From Autumnicola psychrophila (GTDB taxonomy: Bacteria > Bacteroidota > Bacteroidia > Flavobacteriales > Flavobacteriaceae), in contig NZ_JAVRHN010000011.1 of NCBI RefSeq assembly GCF_031846645.1, positions 70,765-134,764 on the forward strand: a stretch of DNA of 64,000 nucleotides, read 5' to 3'. The notes under the pieces were generated by a model. It did no database searches. It had not been told where the DNA came from and was given only the letters and a program-made list of their open reading frames with translations. A program made the translations under genes and the position numbers. The stretch's first letter is position 1. The number at the start of each line of letters is the position of its first letter. Shown one piece after another: positions 8,878-17,130 of the stretch.

Positions 8878-10116
8878 CTAATCCAGACTAAAGGAACTTA
8901 TAAGGTTAATTTGGTTGTTCTTGTAATTGTATTGATGTAAAATATTGCCCCCAATCATTAACAACACTTCATCCAGAGGAATAATGTCATAGGTGTTAAC
9001 GTCCTCAAAATGATCTGTCATTGTAAGATAGGGGGTATTTGTTGTATCGTAAATTTTCAATCCGGCATCACCATCGCAAATAAAAAGTTGATCACCTCTT
9101 ACTCCAAGCCCATATGGATTTTCCATCTCATAGCTCTTTAATGTTTGAGGATTGGATTTATCTGCAACATCAATTACCAGAAGTTCGCTCTCCTGCTGTC
9201 CACAAAAATTGCCTCCACGCACCGTGACATAGGCTATATCATCTTTTACTACCACAGGGTCGCACCCCAATACATGTCTTATCATGGAAACGAAAGCAGG
9301 AGATTCAGGATTCTCTATACTATATATATACATCCCGGTGGTACTACCCAAAAAAAGATGATCCTCCTGATTAAAAATTGTTTCAATATCCCAGCCTACA
9401 TACTCTTCAAAAACTTTTTTGGGCTGCGAAAGAGCCGCTATATCAAAAACCGAAATATTCTGTTGATCTACGACATATAAATAATCTGAAACAATTTTAA
9501 ATCTGGCTAAAGAACCTCCCGTTCCAGTACTGTTCCCCCCAGAACTTTCAAAAGCAGCATTATCTACTGCCCAACCGGGCTGTGCAGCCATTTCTATACG
9601 TCTTCTCTCCATAGAGTATCCAAGAATAACCTCCTGCTCAGGATCAAAACTTTTAGTATCTACAAACGCCGCCTCTGCAGGAACATTGAAGTTGGTATTA
9701 GGAAAAACATTCTTCACCCTTTCCACCTTTTTAATATTTTCGATATTCGAAACATCAAAAACCACCAGATCCATTCCACTGTCGGCATACAGCATATCGT
9801 TTTTCACAGCAATATCTAAATTCCGGGGAATACTGATGTATTGAATCTTTTTCGGTGCATAAGGGTCACGATTATCGATTACATGAACGCCCTGATATTT
9901 GTCATTTACAAAAACATAGTCTTTATAAGAGTATATCTTACCAACTTCGGTAATTACCCTCGGCTCCTGAATTTTTACAGAAGCACGGAACTCAGCAATA
10001 GACTGTGTGATGGGCACAGCTACTTCATAATATTCTCCTGCCGGTTCTTCTTTCTCACAAGATGTAAAAAACAAAAGGAACAGGGCCAGAAAAGGAATAA
10101 ATGTTCGTTTTTTCAT
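8878..10116 (-). CDS. LVIVD-repeat outer-surface lipoprotein
   Basis: A 412-aa predicted lipoprotein: the signal peptide ends in lipobox LLFFTSC (Cys20), followed by acidic EKEEP, a pattern associated with surface export of lipoproteins in Bacteroidota. The body is a beta-propeller of LVIVD-type repeats, seen as units such as GVHVIDNRDPYAPKK, DLVVFDVSNIENIKK, NISVFDIAALSQPKK and ELLVIDVADKSNPQ. No enzymatic motif is evident; a binding or scaffold role is likely but the ligand is unknown. It is monocistronic: it has its own terminator and lies divergent from miaB, so the 136-base gap (10117-10252) should hold both promoters. Confidence 0.85.
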   Translation of the reverse strand: MKKRTFIPFLALFLLFFTSCEKEEPAGEYYEVAVPITQSIAEFRASVKIQEPRVITEVGKIYSYKDYVFVNDKYQGVHVIDNRDPYAPKKIQYISIPRNLDIAVKNDMLYADSGMDLVVFDVSNIENIKKVERVKNVFPNTNFNVPAEAAFVDTKSFDPEQEVILGYSMERRRIEMAAQPGWAVDNAAFESSGGNSTGTGGSLARFKIVSDYLYVVDQQNISVFDIAALSQPKKVFEEYVGWDIETIFNQEDHLFLGSTTGMYIYSIENPESPAFVSMIRHVLGCDPVVVKDDIAYVTVRGGNFCGQQESELLVIDVADKSNPQTLKSYEMENPYGLGVRGDQLFICDGDAGLKIYDTTNTPYLTMTDHFEDVNTYDIIPLDEVLLMIGGNILHQYNYKNNQINLISSFSLD

Positions 10117-10252
10117 GATGGTTAATTTTCCTTTAGATGCACGGAATCGAAAAAGGTTGCGTGAAATTTATAAAATAATCACTGTCACTTTGTCACAAAT
10201 TTGTTTAACACTATCTTTGTCCGTCGAAAATACCCAAAGTTATTGCTGTGTT

Positions 10253-11698
10253 ATGGAGAAGATATTAGACGAGAAACAACAGGGAAACACCCTGGTAATG
10301 GAGCCCAGAAAAGGCAATAGCCGCAAACTTTTTATAGAAAGTTACGGCTGCGCCATGAATTTTAGCGATAGCGAAATTGTAGCATCAATACTTTCTAAAG
10401 AGGGCTTTGACACCACTCAGAAATTGGAAGAAGCAGACCTTGTGCTGGTAAATACCTGTTCCATTAGGGAAAAAGCAGAGCAGACAGTAAGGAAGCGTCT
10501 TGAAAAATACAATGCGGTTAAAAAAATAAACCCGAAAATGAAAGTCGGGGTTTTGGGCTGTATGGCAGAACGCCTCAAAAGTAAATTCCTTGAAGAGGAA
10601 AAAATTGTTGATCTCGTGGTGGGTCCAGACGCATATAAGGATTTGCCAAATCTCATCAATGACGTGGAAGAAGGTAGAGATGCGGTAAACGTATTGCTTT
10701 CAAAAGATGAGACTTATGGAGATATTTCTCCTGTACGGCTACAAAGCACTGGGGTATCGGCTTTTGTTTCTATTACCCGTGGCTGTGATAATATGTGTAC
10801 ATTTTGCGTAGTACCATTTACACGGGGCAGGGAACGAAGCCGGGATCCACAAAGCATTGTGGAAGAAGTAAATGATCTGGCAGCAAAAGGCTTTAAAGAA
10901 ATTACGTTACTAGGTCAGAACGTCGATAGTTATTTATGGTACGGTGGTGGACTTAAGAAAGACTTTAAAAATGCTTCGGAAATGCAAAAAGCCACTTCGG
11001 TTAATTTCTCAGCTTTACTGAAGTTATGCGCCGAAGCACAACCCAAGATGAGAATTCGGTTTTCGACCTCCAATCCTCAGGATATGACTATGGACGTTAT
11101 CGAAACTATGGCCAGTTACAGGAATATTTGCAACTATATCCATCTCCCGGTGCAAAGTGGAAGCGATAGAATCTTAAAGAAAATGAACCGTCTGCATACC
11201 AGGAAAGAGTATTTTGAAATGATTGATAATATCAAAAAATTAATACCCGACTGCGGAATTTCACATGATATTATTACCGGATTCCCCACAGAAACTGAAG
11301 AAGACCACCAGGATACTCTGGAATTAATGGAGTATGTAAAGTATCACTTTGGATATATGTTTTCTTATTCTGAAAGACCCGGAACAATGGCAGAGCGAAA
11401 ATTTGAAGATGATGTCCCGGAAGAAACAAAGAAAAGAAGACTTACAGAAATTGTGAACCTTCAGCGTAAACATAGTTTATACAGGACACAGACTTTTATT
11501 GGAAAGACTGTAGAAGTTCTAATAGAAAAAGAATCTAAAAAATCTGATGCTCAATGGAGCGGAAGAACGCAGCAAAGTACAGTTGCCGTTTTTCCGAAGG
11601 GAGATTACAAAATAGGAGATTTTGTTAATGTAAAGATTAATGATTGTACCAGCGCCACATTAATTGGCGAAGCTATAGAACTAAGCGATAATAATTAA
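10253..11698 (+). CDS. miaB: tRNA-2-methylthio-N6-dimethylallyladenosine synthase MiaB
   Basis: Radical SAM methylthiotransferase that converts i6A37 to ms2i6A37 in tRNAs reading UNN codons. The ATG at 10253 (481 aa, start MEKILDEKQQ) is preferred to the longer ORF because it matches family length. The N-terminal UPF0004 domain supplies the auxiliary [4Fe-4S] cysteines (Cys33 in YGCAMN, Cys69 in NTCSIREKAE, Cys103 in LGCMAERLK). The radical SAM motif is Cys178-x3-Cys182-x2-Cys185 in RGCDNMCTFCVVPFTRGRE. The C-terminus is a TRAM domain. It leads a plus-strand run with the sigma-54 activator, LptE-like, TPR and secG genes. Confidence 0.96.
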   Translation: MEKILDEKQQGNTLVMEPRKGNSRKLFIESYGCAMNFSDSEIVASILSKEGFDTTQKLEEADLVLVNTCSIREKAEQTVRKRLEKYNAVKKINPKMKVGVLGCMAERLKSKFLEEEKIVDLVVGPDAYKDLPNLINDVEEGRDAVNVLLSKDETYGDISPVRLQSTGVSAFVSITRGCDNMCTFCVVPFTRGRERSRDPQSIVEEVNDLAAKGFKEITLLGQNVDSYLWYGGGLKKDFKNASEMQKATSVNFSALLKLCAEAQPKMRIRFSTSNPQDMTMDVIETMASYRNICNYIHLPVQSGSDRILKKMNRLHTRKEYFEMIDNIKKLIPDCGISHDIITGFPTETEEDHQDTLELMEYVKYHFGYMFSYSERPGTMAERKFEDDVPEETKKRRLTEIVNLQRKHSLYRTQTFIGKTVEVLIEKESKKSDAQWSGRTQQSTVAVFPKGDYKIGDFVNVKINDCTSATLIGEAIELSDNN

Positions 11699-11759
11699 CA
11701 GTTAAATGTTTCAGTTGATTAGATACTGATTACTTAATACTCAATACTGCACGCATTAA

Positions 11760-13025
11760 ATGGAATCTGTACAAGCAATAAAGCAAAGGTTTGGAATTAT
11801 AGGAGACGACCCAAAGGTGAATCGCTCCGTAGAAAAAGCTATTCAGGTTGCCCCAACAGATATATCTGTGCTGGTAACCGGGGAGAGCGGTGTGGGAAAA
11901 GAAAGCATCCCAAAAATCATCCACTCCCTGTCTCATAGAAAACATGGGAAATACATCGCTGTTAACTGCGGCGCCATTCCGGAAGGAACAATAGACAGCG
12001 AGCTTTTTGGGCACGAAAAAGGCGCTTTTACAGGTGCGACCCAGACACGTAACGGCTATTTTGAAGTTGCAGATGGCGGTACGATTTTTCTCGATGAAGT
12101 TGGGGAATTACCCCTTCCTACCCAGGTAAGACTTCTTCGTGTACTTGAAAACGGGGAGTTTATTAAGGTAGGGTCGTCAAAGGTTCAGAAAACAGATGTA
12201 AGGATAGTCGCAGCTACCAATATCAACATGTTCGAGTCCATCAAGAAAGAGAAATTCCGGGAAGATTTGTACTATCGCTTAAGTACGGTAGAAATTAATC
12301 TGCCCCCGTTAAGGGAGAGAAAAGGTGATATCCACTTGCTTTTCAGGAAGTTCGCTGCAGATTTTGCACTTAAATATAAGATGCCCACAATAAGACTGGA
12401 AGATGACGCTGTGGAGTTGCTACTTAAATACCGCTGGGGTGGGAACATTCGGCAGCTTCGGAATATTGCCGAGCAGATATCTGTACTTGAGCAACAGCGA
12501 AGCATCAATGCGGAAGACCTGAAACATTATTTGCCTGATATTGGCAGTAACTTGCCTGCAATCATTTCAGAAAAAAGGAAAGAAGGAGATTTTAGCAACG
12601 AAAGAGAAATTCTTTACAAAGTTCTCTTTGACATGAAAAATGACCTGAATGATCTTAAAAAGCTTACTTTGAAGTTAATGGAAGATGGAGATTCTAAAAA
12701 GGTTCAGGATGAAAATGAAAGTCTTATTCAGAAAATCTATGGTGAAGATGAAGAAGATATAGACACAGAAGAATTGGAAAACGAAAGAATGGAAGTTTTG
12801 CAGATCCCGCAAAATAGTCCCAAGTCTGAACTTCAGGATGCGCGGGATAAATATTATTTCGCAGAAGAGATTGAAGAAGAGGAAACACTTTCTTTACAGG
12901 ATAAAGAACTGGAATTAATTAAAAAATCTCTCGAACGCCATGCAGGAAAAAGAAAGGCTGCAGCCGAAGAATTAGGGATTAGCGAAAGAACACTTTACAG
13001 GAAAATAAAACAATACGATCTCTGA
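11760..13025 (+). CDS. Sigma-54-dependent transcriptional activator lacking a receiver domain
   Basis: A 421-aa AAA+ bacterial enhancer-binding protein. Walker A is GESGVGKE (41-48), the sigma-54 contact loop GAFTGA is at 88-93, and Walker B is GTIFLDEVG (107-115). The arginine-finger region and sensor II follow. After an acidic linker (about 275-385) comes a Fis-type helix-turn-helix (KRKAAAEELGISERTLYRKI) at the C-terminus. There is no N-terminal receiver, GAF or PAS domain, so activity is probably controlled by a partner or by expression. GAFTGA implies RpoN dependence. Target genes are unknown; a weak sigma-54-like site precedes groES. It lies between miaB and the LptE-like gene, 61 bases after miaB. 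Confidence 0.93.
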   Translation: MESVQAIKQRFGIIGDDPKVNRSVEKAIQVAPTDISVLVTGESGVGKESIPKIIHSLSHRKHGKYIAVNCGAIPEGTIDSELFGHEKGAFTGATQTRNGYFEVADGGTIFLDEVGELPLPTQVRLLRVLENGEFIKVGSSKVQKTDVRIVAATNINMFESIKKEKFREDLYYRLSTVEINLPPLRERKGDIHLLFRKFAADFALKYKMPTIRLEDDAVELLLKYRWGGNIRQLRNIAEQISVLEQQRSINAEDLKHYLPDIGSNLPAIISEKRKEGDFSNEREILYKVLFDMKNDLNDLKKLTLKLMEDGDSKKVQDENESLIQKIYGEDEEDIDTEELENERMEVLQIPQNSPKSELQDARDKYYFAEEIEEEETLSLQDKELELIKKSLERHAGKRKAAAEELGISERTLYRKIKQYDL

Positions 13026-13045
13026 TTAAAGGTTAAATTAAGCTG

Positions 13046-13059
13046 CCAGTTTAAACTGG
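13046..13059. other. Perfect 14-bp palindrome upstream of the LptE-like gene
   Basis: CCAGTTTAAACTGG is a perfect palindrome lying 22 bases before the ATG at 13082, in the 56-base gap after the sigma-54 activator gene. It has no trailing T-run. It could be an operator or an mRNA stem; no partner is known. Confidence 0.4.
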
Positions 13060-13081
13060 GCGACAATACTGATAAAAATTT

Positions 13082-13585
13082 ATGAAAAAGTTCACCATCC
13101 TATTCTGTTCCATTTTATTACTGAGTCTTCAGTCGTGCGGAATATATTCTTTCACCGGTGCCAACACAGGAGATGCAGAATCTTTTCAGGTGAATTTCTT
13201 CCAGAACCAGGCCGATCTTGTGGAGCCGGGAATTGACAGACTTTTCACACTGGCACTTCAGGATCTAATTCAGAATCAGACCAACCTGAGCCTTGCCAAT
13301 GAAAATGCGGATCTCATTTTTGAGGGCGAAATTGTGGATTATTATGTTGCGCCTATGACCTCCACAGCAAATAATACTGCCGCTCAAAACCGGCTGACAA
13401 TTGCTGTAAATGTGAGATTTTATAATACACTTGAGCCAGAAAAGGACTTTGAGCGTGTTTTCTCCTTCTATTACGATTATCCGGCTACCACGCAATTAGT
13501 GGGTGGAGACCTGGAAACAGCCCTTGATGAAATCTACACACGTATAACCCAGGATGTTTTTAATGCTGCTTTAACAGATTGGTAA
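13082..13585 (+). CDS. lptE: LptE-like LPS-assembly lipoprotein
   Basis: A 167-aa lipoprotein: signal peptide with lipobox SLQSC (Cys19), then CGIYSFTGA, the start typical of Bacteroidota LptE-family proteins. LptE plugs the LptD beta-barrel and helps deliver lipopolysaccharide to the outer leaflet. The mature part contains FQVNFFQNQADLVEPG and a C-terminal region ending QDVFNAALTDW, consistent with the LptE alpha/beta fold. The next ORF starts within its stop codon (TAATG), indicating translational coupling. Assignment rests on family resemblance and neighbourhood (secG nearby); no partner lptD is in the window. Confidence 0.82.
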   Translation: MKKFTILFCSILLLSLQSCGIYSFTGANTGDAESFQVNFFQNQADLVEPGIDRLFTLALQDLIQNQTNLSLANENADLIFEGEIVDYYVAPMTSTANNTAAQNRLTIAVNVRFYNTLEPEKDFERVFSFYYDYPATTQLVGGDLETALDEIYTRITQDVFNAALTDW

Positions 13586-14499
13586 TGGATATAAATGATT
13601 TCACATATTTACTGCAGCATCCCGGGAATGTAACCAAAGAACATTCCGGCGAACTGGAAGAAATCCTTATTAAATATCCTTATTTTCAGGCTGCCCGGGC
13701 ACTTAGATTAAAAGGTCTTAAAGAAAACAGGTCATTTAGCTATAACAGTGCATTAAAGAAAACCGCAGCTTATACTACAGATAGAAGTGTGCTGTTCGAT
13801 TATATCACCTCTCCTGAATTTAATCAAAATCAGATTGCAGAGCAGATTAAAGAGCAGGAAAAAAGACTGAAAGAAATTACGGTCTTTGAAGCTGAAGAAG
13901 TCCATGGAAAAAGAAGTATGGCTATAGACGATGCCATAAAAATGAAGCAATCTGAATCTGAAAGAGTGATGGATCCTGCTCTTTTTGAAAGACCGGAAAA
14001 AGAAGAGACACCCGAAAAAAGGCAAATATCGACCAACACCTCTCCGGAAGAAGAAGAACTGAAAATTGGGGAGCCTTTGGACTTTAATGCTTCAGAATCA
14101 CATTCTTTTGCAGAATGGTTACGATTGACTTCTGCAAAACCGGTAGAAAGAGAAACTTCTTCTTCCAAAGAAGAAAAAGAAACAATAGAAGGGGAAAAAC
14201 AGGATAAAGACGAGAATGCCCATTCGAAGAAGTTTGATCTTATAGATGAGTTTATTTCTAAAAGCCCCAAAATAAAACCGGGAAAATCAACTGGTAAAAC
14301 CAATCTTGCCGAAAGGAGCTCTGTCACCCCCGAAGCTTTAATGACAGAGACTTTAGCCAAGGTTTACCTGGAGCAGAAAAACTATAAAAAAGCGATACAG
14401 GCTTATAAAATATTAATTTTGAAAAATCCCGAAAAAAGTGGTTTCTTTGCAGACCAAATTCGGGCAATCGAGAAATTACAAGAAAATAATACTGACTAA
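13585..14499 (+). CDS. TPR-containing protein of unknown function
   Basis: A 304-aa protein whose ATG overlaps the stop of the LptE-like gene by one base. It is soluble, with no signal peptide. The N-terminal 100 residues (MDINDFTYLLQHPGNVTKE) are helical, the middle is a highly charged Glu/Lys/Ser linker, and the C-terminus carries a tetratricopeptide repeat (LAKVYLEQKNYKKAIQAYKI, then ILKNPEKSGFF). It sits directly between the LptE-like gene and secG (2 bases before the latter), so a role in envelope biogenesis is possible but unproven. Confidence 0.8.
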   Translation: MDINDFTYLLQHPGNVTKEHSGELEEILIKYPYFQAARALRLKGLKENRSFSYNSALKKTAAYTTDRSVLFDYITSPEFNQNQIAEQIKEQEKRLKEITVFEAEEVHGKRSMAIDDAIKMKQSESERVMDPALFERPEKEETPEKRQISTNTSPEEEELKIGEPLDFNASESHSFAEWLRLTSAKPVERETSSSKEEKETIEGEKQDKDENAHSKKFDLIDEFISKSPKIKPGKSTGKTNLAERSSVTPEALMTETLAKVYLEQKNYKKAIQAYKILILKNPEKSGFFADQIRAIEKLQENNTD

Positions 14500-14501
14500 G
14501 A

Positions 14502-14828
14502 ATGAGCACATTCACAATTTTTTTAGCCTTAATAGTTATAGTAGCATTTTTGCTTATTGTAGTGATTATGGTACAAAATCCTAAAGGAGGCGGACTTTCT
14601 TCTTCTTTTGGAGGCGGCGGACAACAGGTAGGCGGCGTAAAGAAAACCAATGACTTTTTAGACAAAAGCACATGGACTCTTGCTACTTTACTACTCGTCC
14701 TTATTTTACTTTCCAATGTAACAATTATGGATGATGGTCCAGGCTCTACAGGAGTTTTTGAAAGTGATACTGATGTTGAAATGAATGTACCGCAACCTGT
14801 GCAGCAACCAGTAACAAACGAAGAGTAG
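14502..14828 (+). CDS. secG: Preprotein translocase subunit SecG
   Basis: SecG is the small accessory subunit of the SecYEG translocon. The 108-aa protein has two membrane helices (about residues 4-22 and 61-78) flanking the signature loop VQNPKGGGLSSSFGGGG, and a Pro/Gln-rich acidic tail. Length and motif fit Bacteroidota SecG. It is the last gene of the miaB-to-secG run and is followed by a strong terminator at 14861-14893. Confidence 0.95.
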   Translation: MSTFTIFLALIVIVAFLLIVVIMVQNPKGGGLSSSFGGGGQQVGGVKKTNDFLDKSTWTLATLLLVLILLSNVTIMDDGPGSTGVFESDTDVEMNVPQPVQQPVTNEE

Positions 14829-14860
14829 CATACTACTTCTTTACCTTAAAAAGCATATAA

Positions 14861-14893
14861 ATGCCAGCTTATGACAAGCTGGCATTTTTTTTT
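14861..14893 (+). terminator. Rho-independent terminator after secG
   Basis: A perfect 10-bp stem (14861-14870 with 14876-14885), 5-nt loop, then nine T (14885-14893). It separates the secG transcript from groES-groEL. Confidence 0.92.
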
Positions 14894-14916
14894 GCCATTT
14901 GTCAGTTATTGTGTAG

Positions 14917-14931
14917 TGGCACAATTTTCGA
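14917..14931 (+). promoter_or_regulatory. Candidate sigma-54-like promoter element before groES
   Basis: TGGCACAATTTTCGA lies 50 bases before the groES ATG. The -24 part (TGGCAC) is a perfect sigma-54 match; the -12 part reads TTCGA instead of the usual TTGCA, with G at the right distance but followed by A rather than C. It may be a degenerate RpoN site or a heat-shock element peculiar to Bacteroidota. Confidence 0.3.
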
Positions 14932-14980
14932 AACATTCACTGTCGAGTTAAAAAATTAATTAACCTAAATAATACTAAAA

Positions 14981-15256
14981 ATGGGATTAAACATTAAACC
15001 GCTCTCAGACAGAGTTCTTATTGAGCCTGCTGCAGCAGAAACTAAAACTGCTTCAGGAATTTACATTCCGGAAACCGCTAAGGAAAAACCACAAAGAGGT
15101 AAAGTTGTTGCCGTAGGTAAAGGAACAAAAGACCACGAAATGACTGTAAATGTTGGGGATATGGTTCTTTATGGCAAATACGCCGGTACCGAGCTTAAGC
15201 TGGAAGGTTCAGATTACCTAATCATGAGAGAAGACGATATACTTGCAATAGTATAA
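14981..15256 (+). CDS. groES: Co-chaperonin GroES
   Basis: The 91-aa co-chaperonin caps GroEL. It shows KPLSDRVLIEPAAAE at the N-terminus, the mobile loop with the hydrophobic SGIYIPETA contact, and GDMVLYGKYAGTEL. Length is standard. groEL starts 72 bases downstream, so the two form the usual operon. The 87-base gap after the secG terminator must hold the promoter; see the candidate element at 14917. Confidence 0.97.
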   Translation: MGLNIKPLSDRVLIEPAAAETKTASGIYIPETAKEKPQRGKVVAVGKGTKDHEMTVNVGDMVLYGKYAGTELKLEGSDYLIMREDDILAIV

Positions 15257-15328
15257 ACTCTTTTTAATTTTCAGAAAATTTAAAGATTAACCAATTACCC
15301 TGAATAATTCAGGAAAAAAATTTAAACA

Positions 15329-16966
15329 ATGGCAAAAGATATAAAATTTGACATTCAGGCACGTGACGGAATTAAACGCGGTGTGGATGCTCTTGCAAAT
15401 GCAGTAAAAGTAACTTTAGGTCCTAAAGGACGTAATGTAATTATCAGTAAATCCTTTGGTGCTCCAACAGTAACCAAAGATGGAGTTACAGTAGCAAAAG
15501 AAATTGAGCTGGAAGATCCTCTTGAGAACATGGGAGCTCAGATGGTAAAAGAAGTTGCTTCTAAAACCAATGATCTTGCCGGTGACGGTACTACCACAGC
15601 TACAGTTCTTGCACAGGCTATCGTAAAAGAAGGTTTGAAGAACGTTGCTGCGGGTGCAAACCCTATGGACCTTAAACGAGGAATCGACAAAGCGGTAACT
15701 GCTTTAACTGCAGACCTTGCCAACCAGACTAAAGAGGTTGGTGATTCTTCTGAAAAAATTAAGCAGGTAGCTTCCATTTCTGCAAATAACGATGAGCTTA
15801 TAGGTGAATTGATCGCTGAAGCTTTTGGAAAAGTAGGAAAAGAAGGAGTAATTACTGTAGAAGAAGCAAAAGGTACCGAAACTTACGTCGACGTAGTGGA
15901 AGGTATGCAGTTTGACAGAGGTTATCTTTCTCCATACTTCGTTACCAATAGCGAAAAGATGACTGCAGATCTTGAAAGTCCTTACATATTATTGTTCGAC
16001 AAAAAGATCTCTTCAATGAAGGACCTTCTTCCAATTCTTGAACCTGTAGCACAATCTGGAAAACCTCTTTTAATTATTGCTGAAGATGTAGACGGAGAAG
16101 CACTTGCTACTTTGGTTGTAAACAAACTTAGAGGTTCTTTAAAAATTGCTGCTGTTAAGGCACCAGGTTTTGGAGACAGAAGAAAAGCAATGTTAGAAGA
16201 TATCGCTCTTCTTACCGGTGGTACGGTAATTTCTGAAGAAAGAGGATTTACTCTTGAAAATGCAACTATCGATCAATTAGGTACTGCAGAGAAAGTAGCT
16301 ATTGATAAAGATAATACCACAATCGTAAATGGCGCTGGAGAGCAGAAAGACATTGAAGATCGCGTTAACCAGATCAAAGCTCAAATCGAATCTACAACTT
16401 CAGATTACGACAGGGAAAAACTACAGGAGCGTCTTGCAAAATTAGCAGGTGGTGTTGCTGTACTTTACGTTGGCGCAGCTTCTGAAGTTGAAATGAAAGA
16501 GAAGAAAGACCGTGTAGACGATGCACTTCACGCAACCCGTGCGGCTGTGGAAGAAGGAATTGTAGCCGGTGGTGGTGTTGCACTTGTACGTGCTATAAAA
16601 GTACTTTCAGATATTTCTTCTGAAAATGCTGATGAAGCTACTGGAATTAAAATTATCGCTAAGGCTATCGAAGCTCCTCTTCGTACTATCGTAGAGAATG
16701 CGGGTGGTGAAGGTTCTGTGGTAATTAATAAGGTACTTGAAGGTGATAAAGACTTTGGATACGATGCAAAAACCGACACTTTTGTTGATATGATGAAAGC
16801 CGGTATTATCGATCCTAAGAAAGTAACAAGAGTAGCTCTTGAAAATGCTGCTTCTGTTGCCGGAATGATCCTTACTACAGAATGTGCGTTAGTTGACATC
16901 CCAGAAGATAACGGTGGCGGTGGAATGCCAGGCGGAATGGGCGGCGGAATGCCAGGAATGATGTAG
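15329..16966 (+). CDS. groEL: Chaperonin GroEL
   Basis: The 545-aa 60-kDa chaperonin folds proteins inside a GroES-capped cavity using ATP. Visible landmarks are LGPKGRNV, the ATP-site GDGTTTATVLA, EGMQFDRGYLSPYFVTN, the equatorial GGGVALVRA and the C-terminal GGMPGGMGGGMPGMM tail. All are intact, so it is a functional chaperonin. Codon use looks strongly biased toward highly expressed choices (CTT, GTA, GAA). A terminator follows at 16992-17022. Confidence 0.98.
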   Translation: MAKDIKFDIQARDGIKRGVDALANAVKVTLGPKGRNVIISKSFGAPTVTKDGVTVAKEIELEDPLENMGAQMVKEVASKTNDLAGDGTTTATVLAQAIVKEGLKNVAAGANPMDLKRGIDKAVTALTADLANQTKEVGDSSEKIKQVASISANNDELIGELIAEAFGKVGKEGVITVEEAKGTETYVDVVEGMQFDRGYLSPYFVTNSEKMTADLESPYILLFDKKISSMKDLLPILEPVAQSGKPLLIIAEDVDGEALATLVVNKLRGSLKIAAVKAPGFGDRRKAMLEDIALLTGGTVISEERGFTLENATIDQLGTAEKVAIDKDNTTIVNGAGEQKDIEDRVNQIKAQIESTTSDYDREKLQERLAKLAGGVAVLYVGAASEVEMKEKKDRVDDALHATRAAVEEGIVAGGGVALVRAIKVLSDISSENADEATGIKIIAKAIEAPLRTIVENAGGEGSVVINKVLEGDKDFGYDAKTDTFVDMMKAGIIDPKKVTRVALENAASVAGMILTTECALVDIPEDNGGGGMPGGMGGGMPGMM

Positions 16967-16991
16967 TGGCACGGTCACAGCGAATAAACTT

Positions 16992-17022
16992 AAACCCGCT
17001 TCTTTACTGAAGCGGGTTTTTT
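16992..17022 (+). terminator. Rho-independent terminator after groEL
   Basis: An 11-bp stem (16992-17002 with 17009-17019), 6-nt loop, running into six T. It ends the groES-groEL transcript. Confidence 0.93.
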
Positions 17023-17068
17023 AATATCTATTAGTCCGATAAAAATTTTCTTCTGAAAAAATGTACTA

Positions 17069-17087
17069 CGAAAAAGGGCAATTTTCG
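17069..17087 (+). repeat. Dispersed 19-bp motif, copy 1
   Basis: CGAAAAAGGGCAATTTTCG, one of five intergenic copies in the window of a motif with consensus YGAAAAATGGCAATTTTCG. This copy lies between the groEL terminator and the 3' end of the AraC-type gene. The outer CGAAAA/TTTTCG arms are inverted. Confidence 0.45.
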
Positions 17088-17130
17088 GTATCTAGTAGTC
17101 GTTAAGCTACTTTAGGAAAACGCAGAATTA

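Noticed and set aside
16967..16981. TGGCAC-N-GC sigma-54-like match just after groEL
   Set aside because: It lies between a stop codon and a terminator with no gene to drive, and the -12 part lacks TTGC.
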